From: Ahrensia sp.
Lineage (GTDB): Bacteria; Pseudomonadota; Alphaproteobacteria; Rhizobiales; Rhizobiaceae
Assembly: GCA_024639025.1 (NCBI GenBank)
Contig: JAHEJF010000110.1
Location: 1 to 6,371, forward strand
Direction of reading: 5' to 3'
Length of the DNA stretch: 6,371 nt
Under the pieces are notes generated by a model, which did not search any database, was not told where the DNA came from, and saw only the letters and a list, made by a program, of their open reading frames with translations. The translations under genes and the position numbers were made by a program. Positions 1 through 6,369 of this stretch are shown one piece after another (the first letter of the stretch is position 1; every line of letters begins with the position of its first letter).

Positions 1-759
1 CTGGCTGAAGAAAGCAGCACCCTGACGTTCAATGAGTTCAAACATCAACAGCGCAGCAACAGCCGTTGGCAGGAGGGCCAGCATAATGATCGCGCCAACG
101 CTCGCCGCATGTGGCGTGATGACAAAACTGCTTTCCAGAAACACTGCAAGCGGTACCAGCCACAAGGCTCCTGCAAGCAGCAATGCAGCACCTGCGGCCC
201 TGCGCGGCATGTCGAGCAAGCCCTTGGTGATAATCGCATTAATGCCGTAGCTCACAGCCGCACCAAGGATCGCAATTTGCCGCACGCCATCGTCACCAAT
301 GCGCCCCAGGACCGCTGGACCGACGAGAATGACAAGCCCGGCCAGGCCTACACAAACGCCCAGTAGCTTCCATCTGCTCATCGGTTCATCGCGGGTGAAA
401 TAATGGGCGAGCACAAGCGTGGCAATTGGCATGATACCCATCAGGATGGCAGCCAATCCGGCGTCGACAACCTGCTGGCCCCAGGCGATAAGGCCGAACG
501 GAATGGCGTTTCCGAACAGACCGACCATTGCCAATGCGAACAACGAATGTGCAGTCAGTTGGATCCGTTCACCAAAGTAATATGCAACAACACCAAGTAT
601 GGCTGCACCCAGGAACAATCTGATCGAACTCATTGTAGCCGGTGGAAAATCATCCAGCGTAAATTCGATCAGGGTGAACGACCCGCCCCAGATCAACGCA
701 AGCGAAACCAATAGAGCGTAATCGAGCAGACCAGCGGACCCTCTGATGGAGCTCGTCAT
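1..759 (-). CDS. DMT/EamA family transporter, 3' end outside the window
   Basis: Inner-membrane permease of the drug/metabolite transporter superfamily (EamA domain). Known members export amino acids or other metabolites, but the substrate here cannot be read from sequence. The frame is open from the ATG at 759 to the left edge, giving 253 codons without a stop. About eight hydrophobic segments are visible (roughly residues 14-34, 44-61, 72-92, 100-120, 130-150, 160-178, 186-206, 218-240). The first EamA repeat is complete: it opens with LALIWGGSF, contains AWGQQVVDAGLAAIL and a mid-membrane MPIATLVLAHYF, followed by the charged DEPMSRWK and a final helix. The second repeat is cut after RQGAAFFSQ, so about 40-50 residues are probably missing. 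The start overlaps the upstream lipoprotein stop as ATGA, with AGAGG about 10 nt before it, which points to translational coupling. It is the third gene of the ilvI unit. The family call is firm; a role in exporting branched-chain compounds is only an inference from position. Confidence 0.9.
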   Translation of the reverse strand, partial: MTSSIRGSAGLLDYALLVSLALIWGGSFTLIEFTLDDFPPATMSSIRLFLGAAILGVVAYYFGERIQLTAHSLFALAMVGLFGNAIPFGLIAWGQQVVDAGLAAILMGIMPIATLVLAHYFTRDEPMSRWKLLGVCVGLAGLVILVGPAVLGRIGDDGVRQIAILGAAVSYGINAIITKGLLDMPRRAAGAALLLAGALWLVPLAVFLESSFVITPHAASVGAIIMLALLPTAVAALLMFELIERQGAAFFSQ

Positions 760-1364
760 GACCGCCGCGCCTCTTGGTAAGCAGGTTCGGCAACAGCATG
801 AAGATACCGACCGAACGTGTTGAATTGACTCTGGTTCATCCCCTTGAGCTTCATCAATGCGCCAATGCGTTCTGCATGTCGTTTTGAGATAAACAGCGCT
901 CGATCACCTGTTCCGGTCGCGCCTGCTGGGCGCGCGGCAATGACTTCGCGACTCACGGCAAAATCCTGGGCTGCACAGACCCGCGCCTGACCAAGCCGAA
1001 CAGATCGCGCACGCGCCTGCTTGTAACAGGCAAAGACAGCTTCGATTGCAGCCCGTTCACCGCCCTTTTTGCGGAGAGCTGCAATGTCCCTCAGGCCGTT
1101 GAGAACGATGTCTGAACCGGAGGACGCAGCGGGGGATGCAGGTGCAGCAGCAATTTCAGTCTCCGCCTCGGTTTCATTTGCCTCACCCTCGGCAATCGGA
1201 TTGCCTTGTTCATCAGTGACCAACGCCTGCTCGGGATCAATGGCGCTAACCTGCGCTTGATCCGTACCAACGGCGCTTCCCAGCACACCTTCGGTATCAG
1301 CACCGCTGGTTTGACAACCCGCAAGCCCACCGAGAATGCATGTGAGGATGAGTGCACGAAGCAT
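756..1364 (-). CDS. Small lipoprotein of unknown function
   Basis: A 202-residue protein I do not recognise. It has a typical lipoprotein signal peptide: a short N-region with one Arg, a hydrophobic stretch (LILTCILGGL) and the lipobox LAGC with the lipidated Cys at 17. Gln at +2 argues for outer-membrane sorting by the Lol rule, which is established for enterobacteria and assumed here. Residues 18-84 form an acidic, Ala/Glu/Ser/Pro-rich linker that is probably disordered. Residues 85-202 look like a helical, basic domain with two cysteines (113 and 130) that could form a disulfide. The ATG at 1364 lies 2 nt after the ilvI stop, with AGGAG 11 nt upstream inside the ilvI end. A TTG at 1370 with 5 nt spacing would add two residues and overlap the ilvI stop; I prefer ATG. 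The 3' end overlaps the transporter start by 4 nt. A lipobox arising by chance in a spurious frame is unlikely given the spacing to both neighbours. Confidence 0.85.
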   Translation of the reverse strand: MLRALILTCILGGLAGCQTSGADTEGVLGSAVGTDQAQVSAIDPEQALVTDEQGNPIAEGEANETEAETEIAAAPASPAASSGSDIVLNGLRDIAALRKKGGERAAIEAVFACYKQARARSVRLGQARVCAAQDFAVSREVIAARPAGATGTGDRALFISKRHAERIGALMKLKGMNQSQFNTFGRYLHAVAEPAYQEARRS

Positions 1365-1366
1365 GA

Positions 1367-3166
1367 TCAAACCAGCTCCTTGCCCTTCTTGTCGATAGCC
1401 TTGGAAATGGCTTCGTCGCTGGCCTCGTCCGGCAACAGCATCTCATTATGCGCCTTGCCCGAAGGAATCATCGGGAAGCAATTGGCAAGATTGGCCACAC
1501 GGCAATCAAAAATCACCGGTGCATCAACATTGATCATCTGGTCAATCGCATCGTCCAGATCATCGGGCCTGTCGCAATACAGGCCAACGCCGCCATAGGC
1601 CTCTGCCAACTTCACAAAATCGGGCAATGCTTCCGAGTAGGAATTTGAAAGACGGTTGCCATGCAGTAATTGCTGCCACTGGCGCACCATGCCCATATAC
1701 TGATTGTTCAAAATAAAGATTTTCATGGGTAGTCCATATTGGACCGCTGTCGACATTTCCTGCATCATCATTTGAATGGACGCGTCACCGGCAATATCGA
1801 TCACCAACGAATCTGGATGCGCAACCTGCACACCCATGGCAGCTGGCAAACCATAGCCCATCGTGCCCAATCCACCCGAAGTCATCCAACGATTTGGCTT
1901 TTCAAATCCAAAATACTGGGCAGCCCACATCTGGTGCTGTCCAACTTCGGTTGTAATGTAGGTATCCTTTCCCGATCGCATCACGCCTGCATACAAGCGC
2001 TCAATCGCAAATTGCGGCATGATTGAGGTCTTCGATGGCGTGTAAGCCAAGGAATTGCGCGCTTTCCAGGTGCGAATTGAATCGCGCCAGGAACCCAGCT
2101 TTTTGTTCTGGTCGCCGGTCTTGGTATCGCGCCACAATTTCAGCATGTGCTCGAGCACGTTGACCACATCGCCAATCACGCCGATATCGACATGAACGAT
2201 CTTGTTGATGGACGTCGGATCAATATCGATATGGATCTTCTTGGAGTTGGGAGAAAATGCGTCGATCCTGCCGGTAATGCGGTCATCGAAACGCGCACCG
2301 ATATTGATCATGACATCGCAATCATGCATCGCCATATTGGCTTCATAAGTGCCATGCATGCCCAGCATGCCGAGCCAGTGTTCACCGGATGCCGGATAGG
2401 CGCCCAGGCCCATCAGGGTCGATGTGATTGGAAACCCGGTTTCTTCGACCAGCTCTCGCAACAGCTCACTGGCCTTGTCGCCAGAATTGATGACGCCGCC
2501 ACCTGAATAGATGATCGGCTTTTTTGCTTTGGCCATCAAGTCGACGGCAGCCTTGATGGCTTCAAGATTGCCCTCGACTTTTGGCTTGTAGCTCAATCGA
2601 TGGCCGGCCGTTTCTGCCGATTTGTACATCCCGAGCTGAAATTGAATATCCTTCGGAATATCAACAACAACCGGGCCCGGACGGCCTGTTGTTGCAATCC
2701 GAAACGCCTCATGCAGCACGCGCGGCAAGTCTTCAATCGATTTCACCAACCAATTGTGTTTGGTGCACGGCCGGGTGATGCCGACAGTATCGCACTCCTG
2801 AAAAGCATCGGAACCAATCAATGTGGTTGGCACCTGCCCCGAGATACAAACCAGGGGAATCGAGTCCATCAGCGCATCCTGCAACGCAGTAACCGTATTG
2901 GTCGCACCTGGACCGGAAGTCACTAAAACCACGCCGGGCTTACCAGTTGAACGGGCATAACCCTCGGCAGCATGACCGGCGCCCTGCTCGTGCCGTACCA
3001 GAATATGCTTGATATCATCCTGCTGAAACAATTCATCATAGATCGGAAGCACAGCTCCGCCCGGATACCCAAATACGTGGCGAACGCCATTGTCCCGCAA
3101 TGCTTGCAAGACCATGCCTGCGCCCGTCATCTCTGCTCCATCAAATTTGGATTTTTTTGCGCTCAT
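1367..3166 (-). CDS. ilvI: Acetolactate synthase, large (catalytic) subunit
   Basis: Thiamine-diphosphate and FAD enzyme that condenses two pyruvates to 2-acetolactate, or pyruvate with 2-ketobutyrate to 2-aceto-2-hydroxybutyrate. This is the first common step of valine, leucine and isoleucine synthesis in the cytoplasm. The 599 residues match the usual full length. The N-terminal Pyr domain has VFGYPGGAVLP (31-41) and RHEQGAGHAAEGYAR with the catalytic Glu at 60. The central FAD-binding domain spans about 195-345. The C-terminal PP domain carries the ThDP/Mg motif from GDAS (460-463) to the NN at 487-488. Trp 497 in VRQWQQL corresponds to the conserved Trp of the herbicide site, and PSGKAHNEML lies near the C-terminus. 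The ATG at 3166 has a modest GGAACGAG upstream. Family members are named ilvI, ilvB or ilvG; ilvI is the common name in this group. It normally works with a regulatory small subunit (ilvH/ilvN), which is not the next gene. Expression is probably controlled by the attenuator upstream. Confidence 0.97.
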   Translation of the reverse strand: MSAKKSKFDGAEMTGAGMVLQALRDNGVRHVFGYPGGAVLPIYDELFQQDDIKHILVRHEQGAGHAAEGYARSTGKPGVVLVTSGPGATNTVTALQDALMDSIPLVCISGQVPTTLIGSDAFQECDTVGITRPCTKHNWLVKSIEDLPRVLHEAFRIATTGRPGPVVVDIPKDIQFQLGMYKSAETAGHRLSYKPKVEGNLEAIKAAVDLMAKAKKPIIYSGGGVINSGDKASELLRELVEETGFPITSTLMGLGAYPASGEHWLGMLGMHGTYEANMAMHDCDVMINIGARFDDRITGRIDAFSPNSKKIHIDIDPTSINKIVHVDIGVIGDVVNVLEHMLKLWRDTKTGDQNKKLGSWRDSIRTWKARNSLAYTPSKTSIMPQFAIERLYAGVMRSGKDTYITTEVGQHQMWAAQYFGFEKPNRWMTSGGLGTMGYGLPAAMGVQVAHPDSLVIDIAGDASIQMMMQEMSTAVQYGLPMKIFILNNQYMGMVRQWQQLLHGNRLSNSYSEALPDFVKLAEAYGGVGLYCDRPDDLDDAIDQMINVDAPVIFDCRVANLANCFPMIPSGKAHNEMLLPDEASDEAISKAIDKKGKELV

Positions 3167-3229
3167 CGTGCTCGTTCCGTCTGTTTTGTCTTAGAGTGTC
3201 TTTTGATCATTCCAGTTACCAAAGGCAAT

Positions 3230-3253
3230 AAAAAAGGCCCCTTTCAGGAGCCT
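3230..3253 (-). terminator. Intrinsic terminator of the ilv attenuator
   Basis: On the minus strand AGGCTCC (3253-3247), loop TGAAA, and GGGGCCT (3241-3235) give a 7-bp GC-rich stem with one G-T wobble. It is followed at once by a run of six T (3235-3230). It lies 35 nt after the leader peptide stop and 63 nt before the ilvI start. That position makes it the attenuator terminator rather than the end of another gene. Confidence 0.85.
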
Positions 3254-3262
3254 ATGTTTACC

Positions 3263-3309
3263 GCGCATGGGAGCTAATGCCAGATGGTTACACCATCTTG
3301 CCCATGCGC
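3263..3309 (-). promoter_or_regulatory. Attenuator leader RNA: nested hairpins
   Basis: On the minus strand GCGCATGGG (3309-3301) and CCCATGCGC (3271-3263) form a perfect 9-bp inverted repeat. Nested within it is AGATGGT / ACCATCT (3298-3292 with 3288-3282), a 7-bp hairpin with a 3-nt loop. The proximal arm lies inside the leader peptide codons just after Val-Val, so a stalled ribosome would mask it while a free-running one would not. This suits the ribosome-sensitive hairpin that governs whether the downstream terminator forms. The segment between the two stems, GGCATTAGCTCC (3281-3270), shares CTCC and part of the wider context with the terminator's 5' arm. Confidence 0.7.
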
Positions 3310-3341
3310 CTTCCCACCACAAGAATAGAATTCATGTTCAT
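3288..3341 (-). CDS. ilv leader peptide (attenuator sensor)
   Basis: A 17-codon open frame reading MNMNSILVVGRRMGKMV, then TAA. It holds four consecutive codons for the pathway's end products: Ile (ATT), Leu (CTT), Val (GTG), Val (GTG). This is the hallmark of a branched-chain amino acid leader peptide. When charged Ile-, Leu- or Val-tRNA is scarce, a ribosome would stall at 3326-3315 and cover the proximal hairpin arm that starts at 3309, changing the fold downstream. The first ATG (3341) sits where transcription should begin, so the message may be leaderless. The second ATG (3335) is a possible alternative; no Shine-Dalgarno is seen before either. The stop codon lies within an inner hairpin. 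It is too short for standard gene finders. The call rests on the regulatory codons, the terminator behind it and ilvI as the next gene. Confidence 0.85.
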   Translation of the reverse strand: MNMNSILVVGRRMGKMV

Positions 3342-3347
3342 GGCGCG

Positions 3348-3375
3348 ACAGTAACATGCAGTACGCATCAGTCAA
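3348..3375 (-). promoter_or_regulatory. Probable sigma-70 type promoter of the ilv leader
   Basis: On the minus strand there is a -35 TTGACT (3370-3375), which matches the consensus TTGACA at five of six positions. After 16 nt comes a weak -10, TACTGT (3348-3353). Six bases separate the -10 from the A of the leader ATG at 3341, so the expected transcription start falls on or next to that A. The placement just ahead of the leader peptide supports it; the weak -10 lowers confidence. Confidence 0.55.
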
Positions 3376-3478
3376 CCGCCAATTTGTGTCGTTAAATCAT
3401 TGGCATGTTCATCAAAACGCTAGGCACTCGTTAACGATATCAGTGTTAAATGCCCGTAAGTAATATGGGCAGCACTCA
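3376..3478. other. Divergent intergenic region between ilv leader and herA-like gene
   Basis: This stretch lies upstream of both divergent units and should hold the start signals of the plus-strand ATPase gene and any operator of the ilv promoter. I see an 8-bp palindrome CGTTAACG (3429-3436) and several AT-rich GTTAA repeats. I see no -35/-10 pair for the plus strand that I would defend. A short frame from the ATG at 3465 ends by overlapping the ATG at 3497. Confidence 0.3.
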
Positions 3479-5458
3479 ATGTATCGCGACGACAATATGA
3501 AGAGCAACGCACAAAGCGACCCAGAAGAAAGCATCAACGACGCCAATGCACCAATCGTTCGCAACCGGTCGGAAGGTCATGTGATCGAGTGTGACGGCAT
3601 GCATGCGATTGTGTCTGCCGTCATGAAAAAGGACGATAATGCCAGCCAGGACTATTGGTCGGTCGGTATGCTGATGTCGATTGCTATGGGTGATGTGCGT
3701 ACCATTGGCATGCTGTACAAGGTGGAAGCCGATACGAGCAATTGGGTTAAGGATGGCGAGAATCGCGTAAAAATTCACATGGAGTTGGTCGGCGAAATCC
3801 AGACCAACGAGAACGGCAAACCCTCGTTCAATGGCGGCATTTCGATCTATCCACATTTGGGCGCAATCGCGCATCGCATTCGCAGGGCAGATCTCGCCGC
3901 CGTGTTTGAGAATTCAGATGCGACCGCTGTGAACATTGGAACGCTGTCGCAGAACAAGGAAATCCCCGCCCTTCTTTCCGTCGATAGCATGATTTCACGC
4001 CACTTTGCCGTCGTCGGAACAACCGGAGTTGGTAAATCTTCAACTGTGACGCTCCTGATGCGCAAGGTGCTGGAGATGCGTCCTGATGTGCGCATCCTGA
4101 TCCTTGACCCCCATAACGAATTTTCTTCCGCATTTCCGGACAAGGCCGTCGTCATCACGGATGCCAATCTCGATCTACCATTCTGGGCGTTCCGGTTGGA
4201 AGAATTGGTTGAAGTCCTGTTTCGCGGTCGATCGCACATCGCTGAAGAAGTTGATATTCTACGCGACATGATCCCACGCGCCAAAGCGCTCTTCAAAGGC
4301 GATGAACGGACGTCAATTCGAAAATCCTCGGCCGATGAGGTGGGTCTGACAGCAGATACGCCTGTTCCCTATCGCATGTCCGATCTTGTGCGCTTGATTG
4401 ATGATGCAATGGGCAAATTGGGCATTGCCGAGCAGCGATCCCATCTCAAAGCGTTGCTTGCGCGTATTCAAGCGGTAACCAACGATCCGAACTATCGTTT
4501 CATGTTTGCCAACACCACGATCGAAGACAATCTGGACACCGTCCTGAGCACCATATTCCGTGTTCCAGCCAATGGGCGGCCAATCACGGCTTTCCAGCTC
4601 AGCGGCATTCCTTCTGAAGTTGTCAACGCCGTGGTGTCTGTCTTGTGTCGGATGGCATTTGATCTTGCCGTCTGGTCCGATTCAAAAGTCAAAACACTTG
4701 TTTTGTGTGAGGAAGCGCACCGCTACATTCCTGCCAACAAGGAAGCTGGATTTGCACCGACCCGCCAGGCGATTGCGCGAATTGCCAAGGAAGGTCGGAA
4801 ATACGGTGTGAGCCTGGGGATTGTGACCCAGCGCCCCGGTGAGCTTGACGAAACCATCCTGTCTCAGTGCAACACATTTGTTTCTATGCGGCTTGGCAAT
4901 GACATTGACCAGGAAATCATGCGCAAAGCGATTTCAGGAGCGTCGCGATCCTACATCAACTTCCTGCCGTCACTGGCAAACCGGGAAGCCATCATGTTCG
5001 GACAGGGTGTTTCAACGCCCATGCGCATGACCTTCCAGACTATTCCGCAGCATGAACTGCCGGCTAACCACTTGATGGATGAAGCAGCCAACAAAGATGT
5101 GGTTGACGACAGCAAGATTGATCTCGCAACGATATTGCACGAGATCCGTTATCCGAAGCTCGACGACAAGAATTTCGACATTGAATCCCTTGCGCCCCTA
5201 CCCGGCGACGTCGCAATGGAGCAGAAGGAAACCATCACCGATATTCGCGATGGTGACGTGCAGGCAAGAAACGAGGAGTTGTTTGCCCAGAACGCGCCGC
5301 TACGCCGACAAACAGATCAAGGCTCGTCCACCACTTTGGTTCGCGAGGGACGACGCCAAAACGACGCTGTCCGGAAGGTCACAGCCCCGCCTCCTTTGGA
5401 TGGCGGCGGCGGTTCAGGCGGCAACAACCTGATTAATCGTTTCAGGAAAAACTCCTAA
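3479..5458 (+). CDS. HerA/DUF87-type P-loop ATPase (putative DNA translocase)
   Basis: A 659-residue member of the HerA/FtsK superfamily of hexameric, ATP-driven DNA pumps, presumably cytoplasmic. Residues about 30-160 fit the beta-rich N-terminal HAS-barrel. The ATPase core follows: Walker A GTTGVGKS (180-187, Lys 186), Walker B ILILDPHNEF (206-215, Asp 210), LVLCEEAHRYIP (407-418) and GIVTQRPGELD with Gln 451-Arg-Pro. Then comes FVSMRLGND with Arg 471, a candidate arginine finger. Residues after about 555 are charged and low-complexity, ending in a proline/glycine-rich tail (PPPLDGGGGSGG). ATG 3479 gives the longest frame; ATG 3497 (residue 7) is an alternative. Neither has a clear Shine-Dalgarno. 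Archaeal HerA works with the nuclease NurA in DNA end processing, and some bacterial homologues pair with defence effectors. No such partner is adjacent, so this looks like a solitary chromosomal copy whose role I cannot state. It diverges from the ilv unit and is probably transcribed alone. Confidence 0.92.
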   Translation: MYRDDNMKSNAQSDPEESINDANAPIVRNRSEGHVIECDGMHAIVSAVMKKDDNASQDYWSVGMLMSIAMGDVRTIGMLYKVEADTSNWVKDGENRVKIHMELVGEIQTNENGKPSFNGGISIYPHLGAIAHRIRRADLAAVFENSDATAVNIGTLSQNKEIPALLSVDSMISRHFAVVGTTGVGKSSTVTLLMRKVLEMRPDVRILILDPHNEFSSAFPDKAVVITDANLDLPFWAFRLEELVEVLFRGRSHIAEEVDILRDMIPRAKALFKGDERTSIRKSSADEVGLTADTPVPYRMSDLVRLIDDAMGKLGIAEQRSHLKALLARIQAVTNDPNYRFMFANTTIEDNLDTVLSTIFRVPANGRPITAFQLSGIPSEVVNAVVSVLCRMAFDLAVWSDSKVKTLVLCEEAHRYIPANKEAGFAPTRQAIARIAKEGRKYGVSLGIVTQRPGELDETILSQCNTFVSMRLGNDIDQEIMRKAISGASRSYINFLPSLANREAIMFGQGVSTPMRMTFQTIPQHELPANHLMDEAANKDVVDDSKIDLATILHEIRYPKLDDKNFDIESLAPLPGDVAMEQKETITDIRDGDVQARNEELFAQNAPLRRQTDQGSSTTLVREGRRQNDAVRKVTAPPPLDGGGGSGGNNLINRFRKNS

Positions 5459-5480
5459 CGGCGATCAGTCTGCTTTTTAT

Positions 5481-5507
5481 AGCGTTTCAGTCTCTGACTG
5501 AAACGCT
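5481..5507 (+). terminator. Perfect 11-bp hairpin after the herA-like gene, possible terminator
   Basis: AGCGTTTCAGT (5481-5491), loop CTCTG, and ACTGAAACGCT (5497-5507) form a perfect stem starting 22 nt after the ATPase stop. No T-run follows on either strand; the T5 run (5474-5478) lies before it. It may be a 3'-end stabiliser, a non-canonical or Rho-assisted terminator, or a dispersed palindromic repeat. The structure is certain, the role is not. Confidence 0.45.
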
Positions 5508-5676
5508 GCAATGGGCCTTGAGGATTGATAAAGCTCAACTAATCCTAACGCAGCGATCCAATCGAAATCTAGTAAGCTCTCGGTTGTGGCATTCTAAAGC
5601 ACTGAAGTGCTCAAGGCGCGAGCAGGCCAGCGAGCATGGCACAGTACCGAGTATTCATTCAAAATTGAGTGCGGGC
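5508..5676. other. Intergenic stretch between convergent genes
   Basis: About 170 bases between the ATPase hairpin and the diguanylate cyclase stop. I see no supportable gene, RNA gene or mobile-element remnant. It holds two small inverted repeats: AGGATT (5520-5525) with AATCCT further on, and AGCACT/AGTGCT at 5598-5611. A plus-strand frame crosses it but runs antisense into the cyclase and has no recognisable features. Confidence 0.4.
5598..5611 (-). terminator. Short inverted repeat, weak terminator candidate for the cyclase gene
   Basis: Read on the minus strand, AGCAC-TTCA-GTGCT makes a 5-bp stem with a 4-nt loop followed by TTTAG. It lies 65 nt downstream of the cyclase stop. The stem is short and the T-run minimal, so this is only a candidate. 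Confidence 0.2.
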
Positions 5677-6369
5677 TTAGGCGACAGCGCGGTTTCGGCC
5701 GCTTGTCTTGGCCTTGTACAAGTTCTGATCCGCGCGCTTGAAGAAAGATGAGGACGATTCTGCACCATCCCAAAGGGCCAAGCCCATACTGGTGGTAACC
5801 CGAAAACTGACATTATCAGCCGAATAGGTAATTTCAGAAACCGCGTCACAGATCCTCTCGGCTAGACGCTGCAATGATCGCGCATCCAAGTTTGGCGCAA
5901 GAATGGCAAATTCCTCACCGCCGATACGGGCAACCACATCATGATAGCGCGTATAGTCCAGCAGGCATTTTGTAACACCTTTCAACACTTCATCGCCAAT
6001 ATCGTGTCCATACGTATCATTGACCTGCTTGAAATGATCAAGATCCATGACGATCATGCCAAGCGGATGGCCAATGGCCGAAAACTCTTCCAGATATTGA
6101 TTGAGCGCATCGTCGAAATAGCGGCGGTTTTGCAAACCGGTCAGCGGATCGGTTAGTGCAGCCTGCTGGAACGTCTCAGTCTTCTTGGTGAGATTCATCG
6201 TGACTTGCGATAATCGTCCGTGCTCGCGCGCGTCGCGCCTGATCGTTGGATAAATTCCCACAAGGCCTGCAATCACGCAGGCTGCCAATATCAAGCAAAC
6301 TGCATAGATATAGGATTGGACACCTTGAAGTCCTTCGCCAAGCTGAGTGCTACCAACAGAATTGGACAT
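5677..6369 (-). CDS. Membrane-anchored GGDEF diguanylate cyclase, start uncertain
   Basis: Makes the second messenger cyclic di-GMP from two GTP, typically steering the switch between motility and surface life. From the ATG at 6369 the protein has 230 residues. One membrane segment (about 20-40) is followed by a polar linker likely to be a signalling helix (42-70), then a GGDEF domain from DPLTGLQNRR (74-83) to the C-terminus. The metal-binding region MDLDHFKQVND has Asp 109 and Asn 117, and the active-site signature is GGEEF (150-154), an active variant. RYHD (141-144), five residues before GGEEF, is the RxxD inhibitory site, so product feedback is expected. The ATG is three bases from the right edge. 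The frame could continue beyond the window and add a sensor domain or a second membrane segment, so the N-terminus is provisional. It converges with the ATPase gene and shows no functional link to it. Confidence 0.9.
   Translation of the reverse strand: MSNSVGSTQLGEGLQGVQSYIYAVCLILAACVIAGLVGIYPTIRRDAREHGRLSQVTMNLTKKTETFQQAALTDPLTGLQNRRYFDDALNQYLEEFSAIGHPLGMIVMDLDHFKQVNDTYGHDIGDEVLKGVTKCLLDYTRYHDVVARIGGEEFAILAPNLDARSLQRLAERICDAVSEITYSADNVSFRVTTSMGLALWDGAESSSSFFKRADQNLYKAKTSGRNRAVA

Noticed and set aside
403..714. Plus-strand frame of 103 codons within the left-end region
   Set aside because: It is antisense to the well-supported EamA transporter, has no recognisable domain, and its composition reflects the complement of membrane-helix codons.
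2972..3277. Plus-strand frame crossing the ilvI start and the attenuator
   Set aside because: It is antisense to ilvI and the leader RNA. The terminator and leader peptide explain this region better.
3465..3500. Short upstream frame ending with an ATGA overlap at the second possible ATPase start
   Set aside because: It has 11 codons with no special codon content and no Shine-Dalgarno. The overlap could be chance, so it was not listed as a gene.
3476..3874. Minus-strand frame opposite the start of the ATPase gene
   Set aside because: It is fully antisense to the HAS-barrel coding region, shows no motif, and has no linked ribosome site or neighbour.
5518..5751. Plus-strand frame of 77 codons in the right intergenic stretch
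   Set aside because: Its 3' third is antisense to the cyclase gene, and the rest shows no motif, signal sequence or ribosome site.
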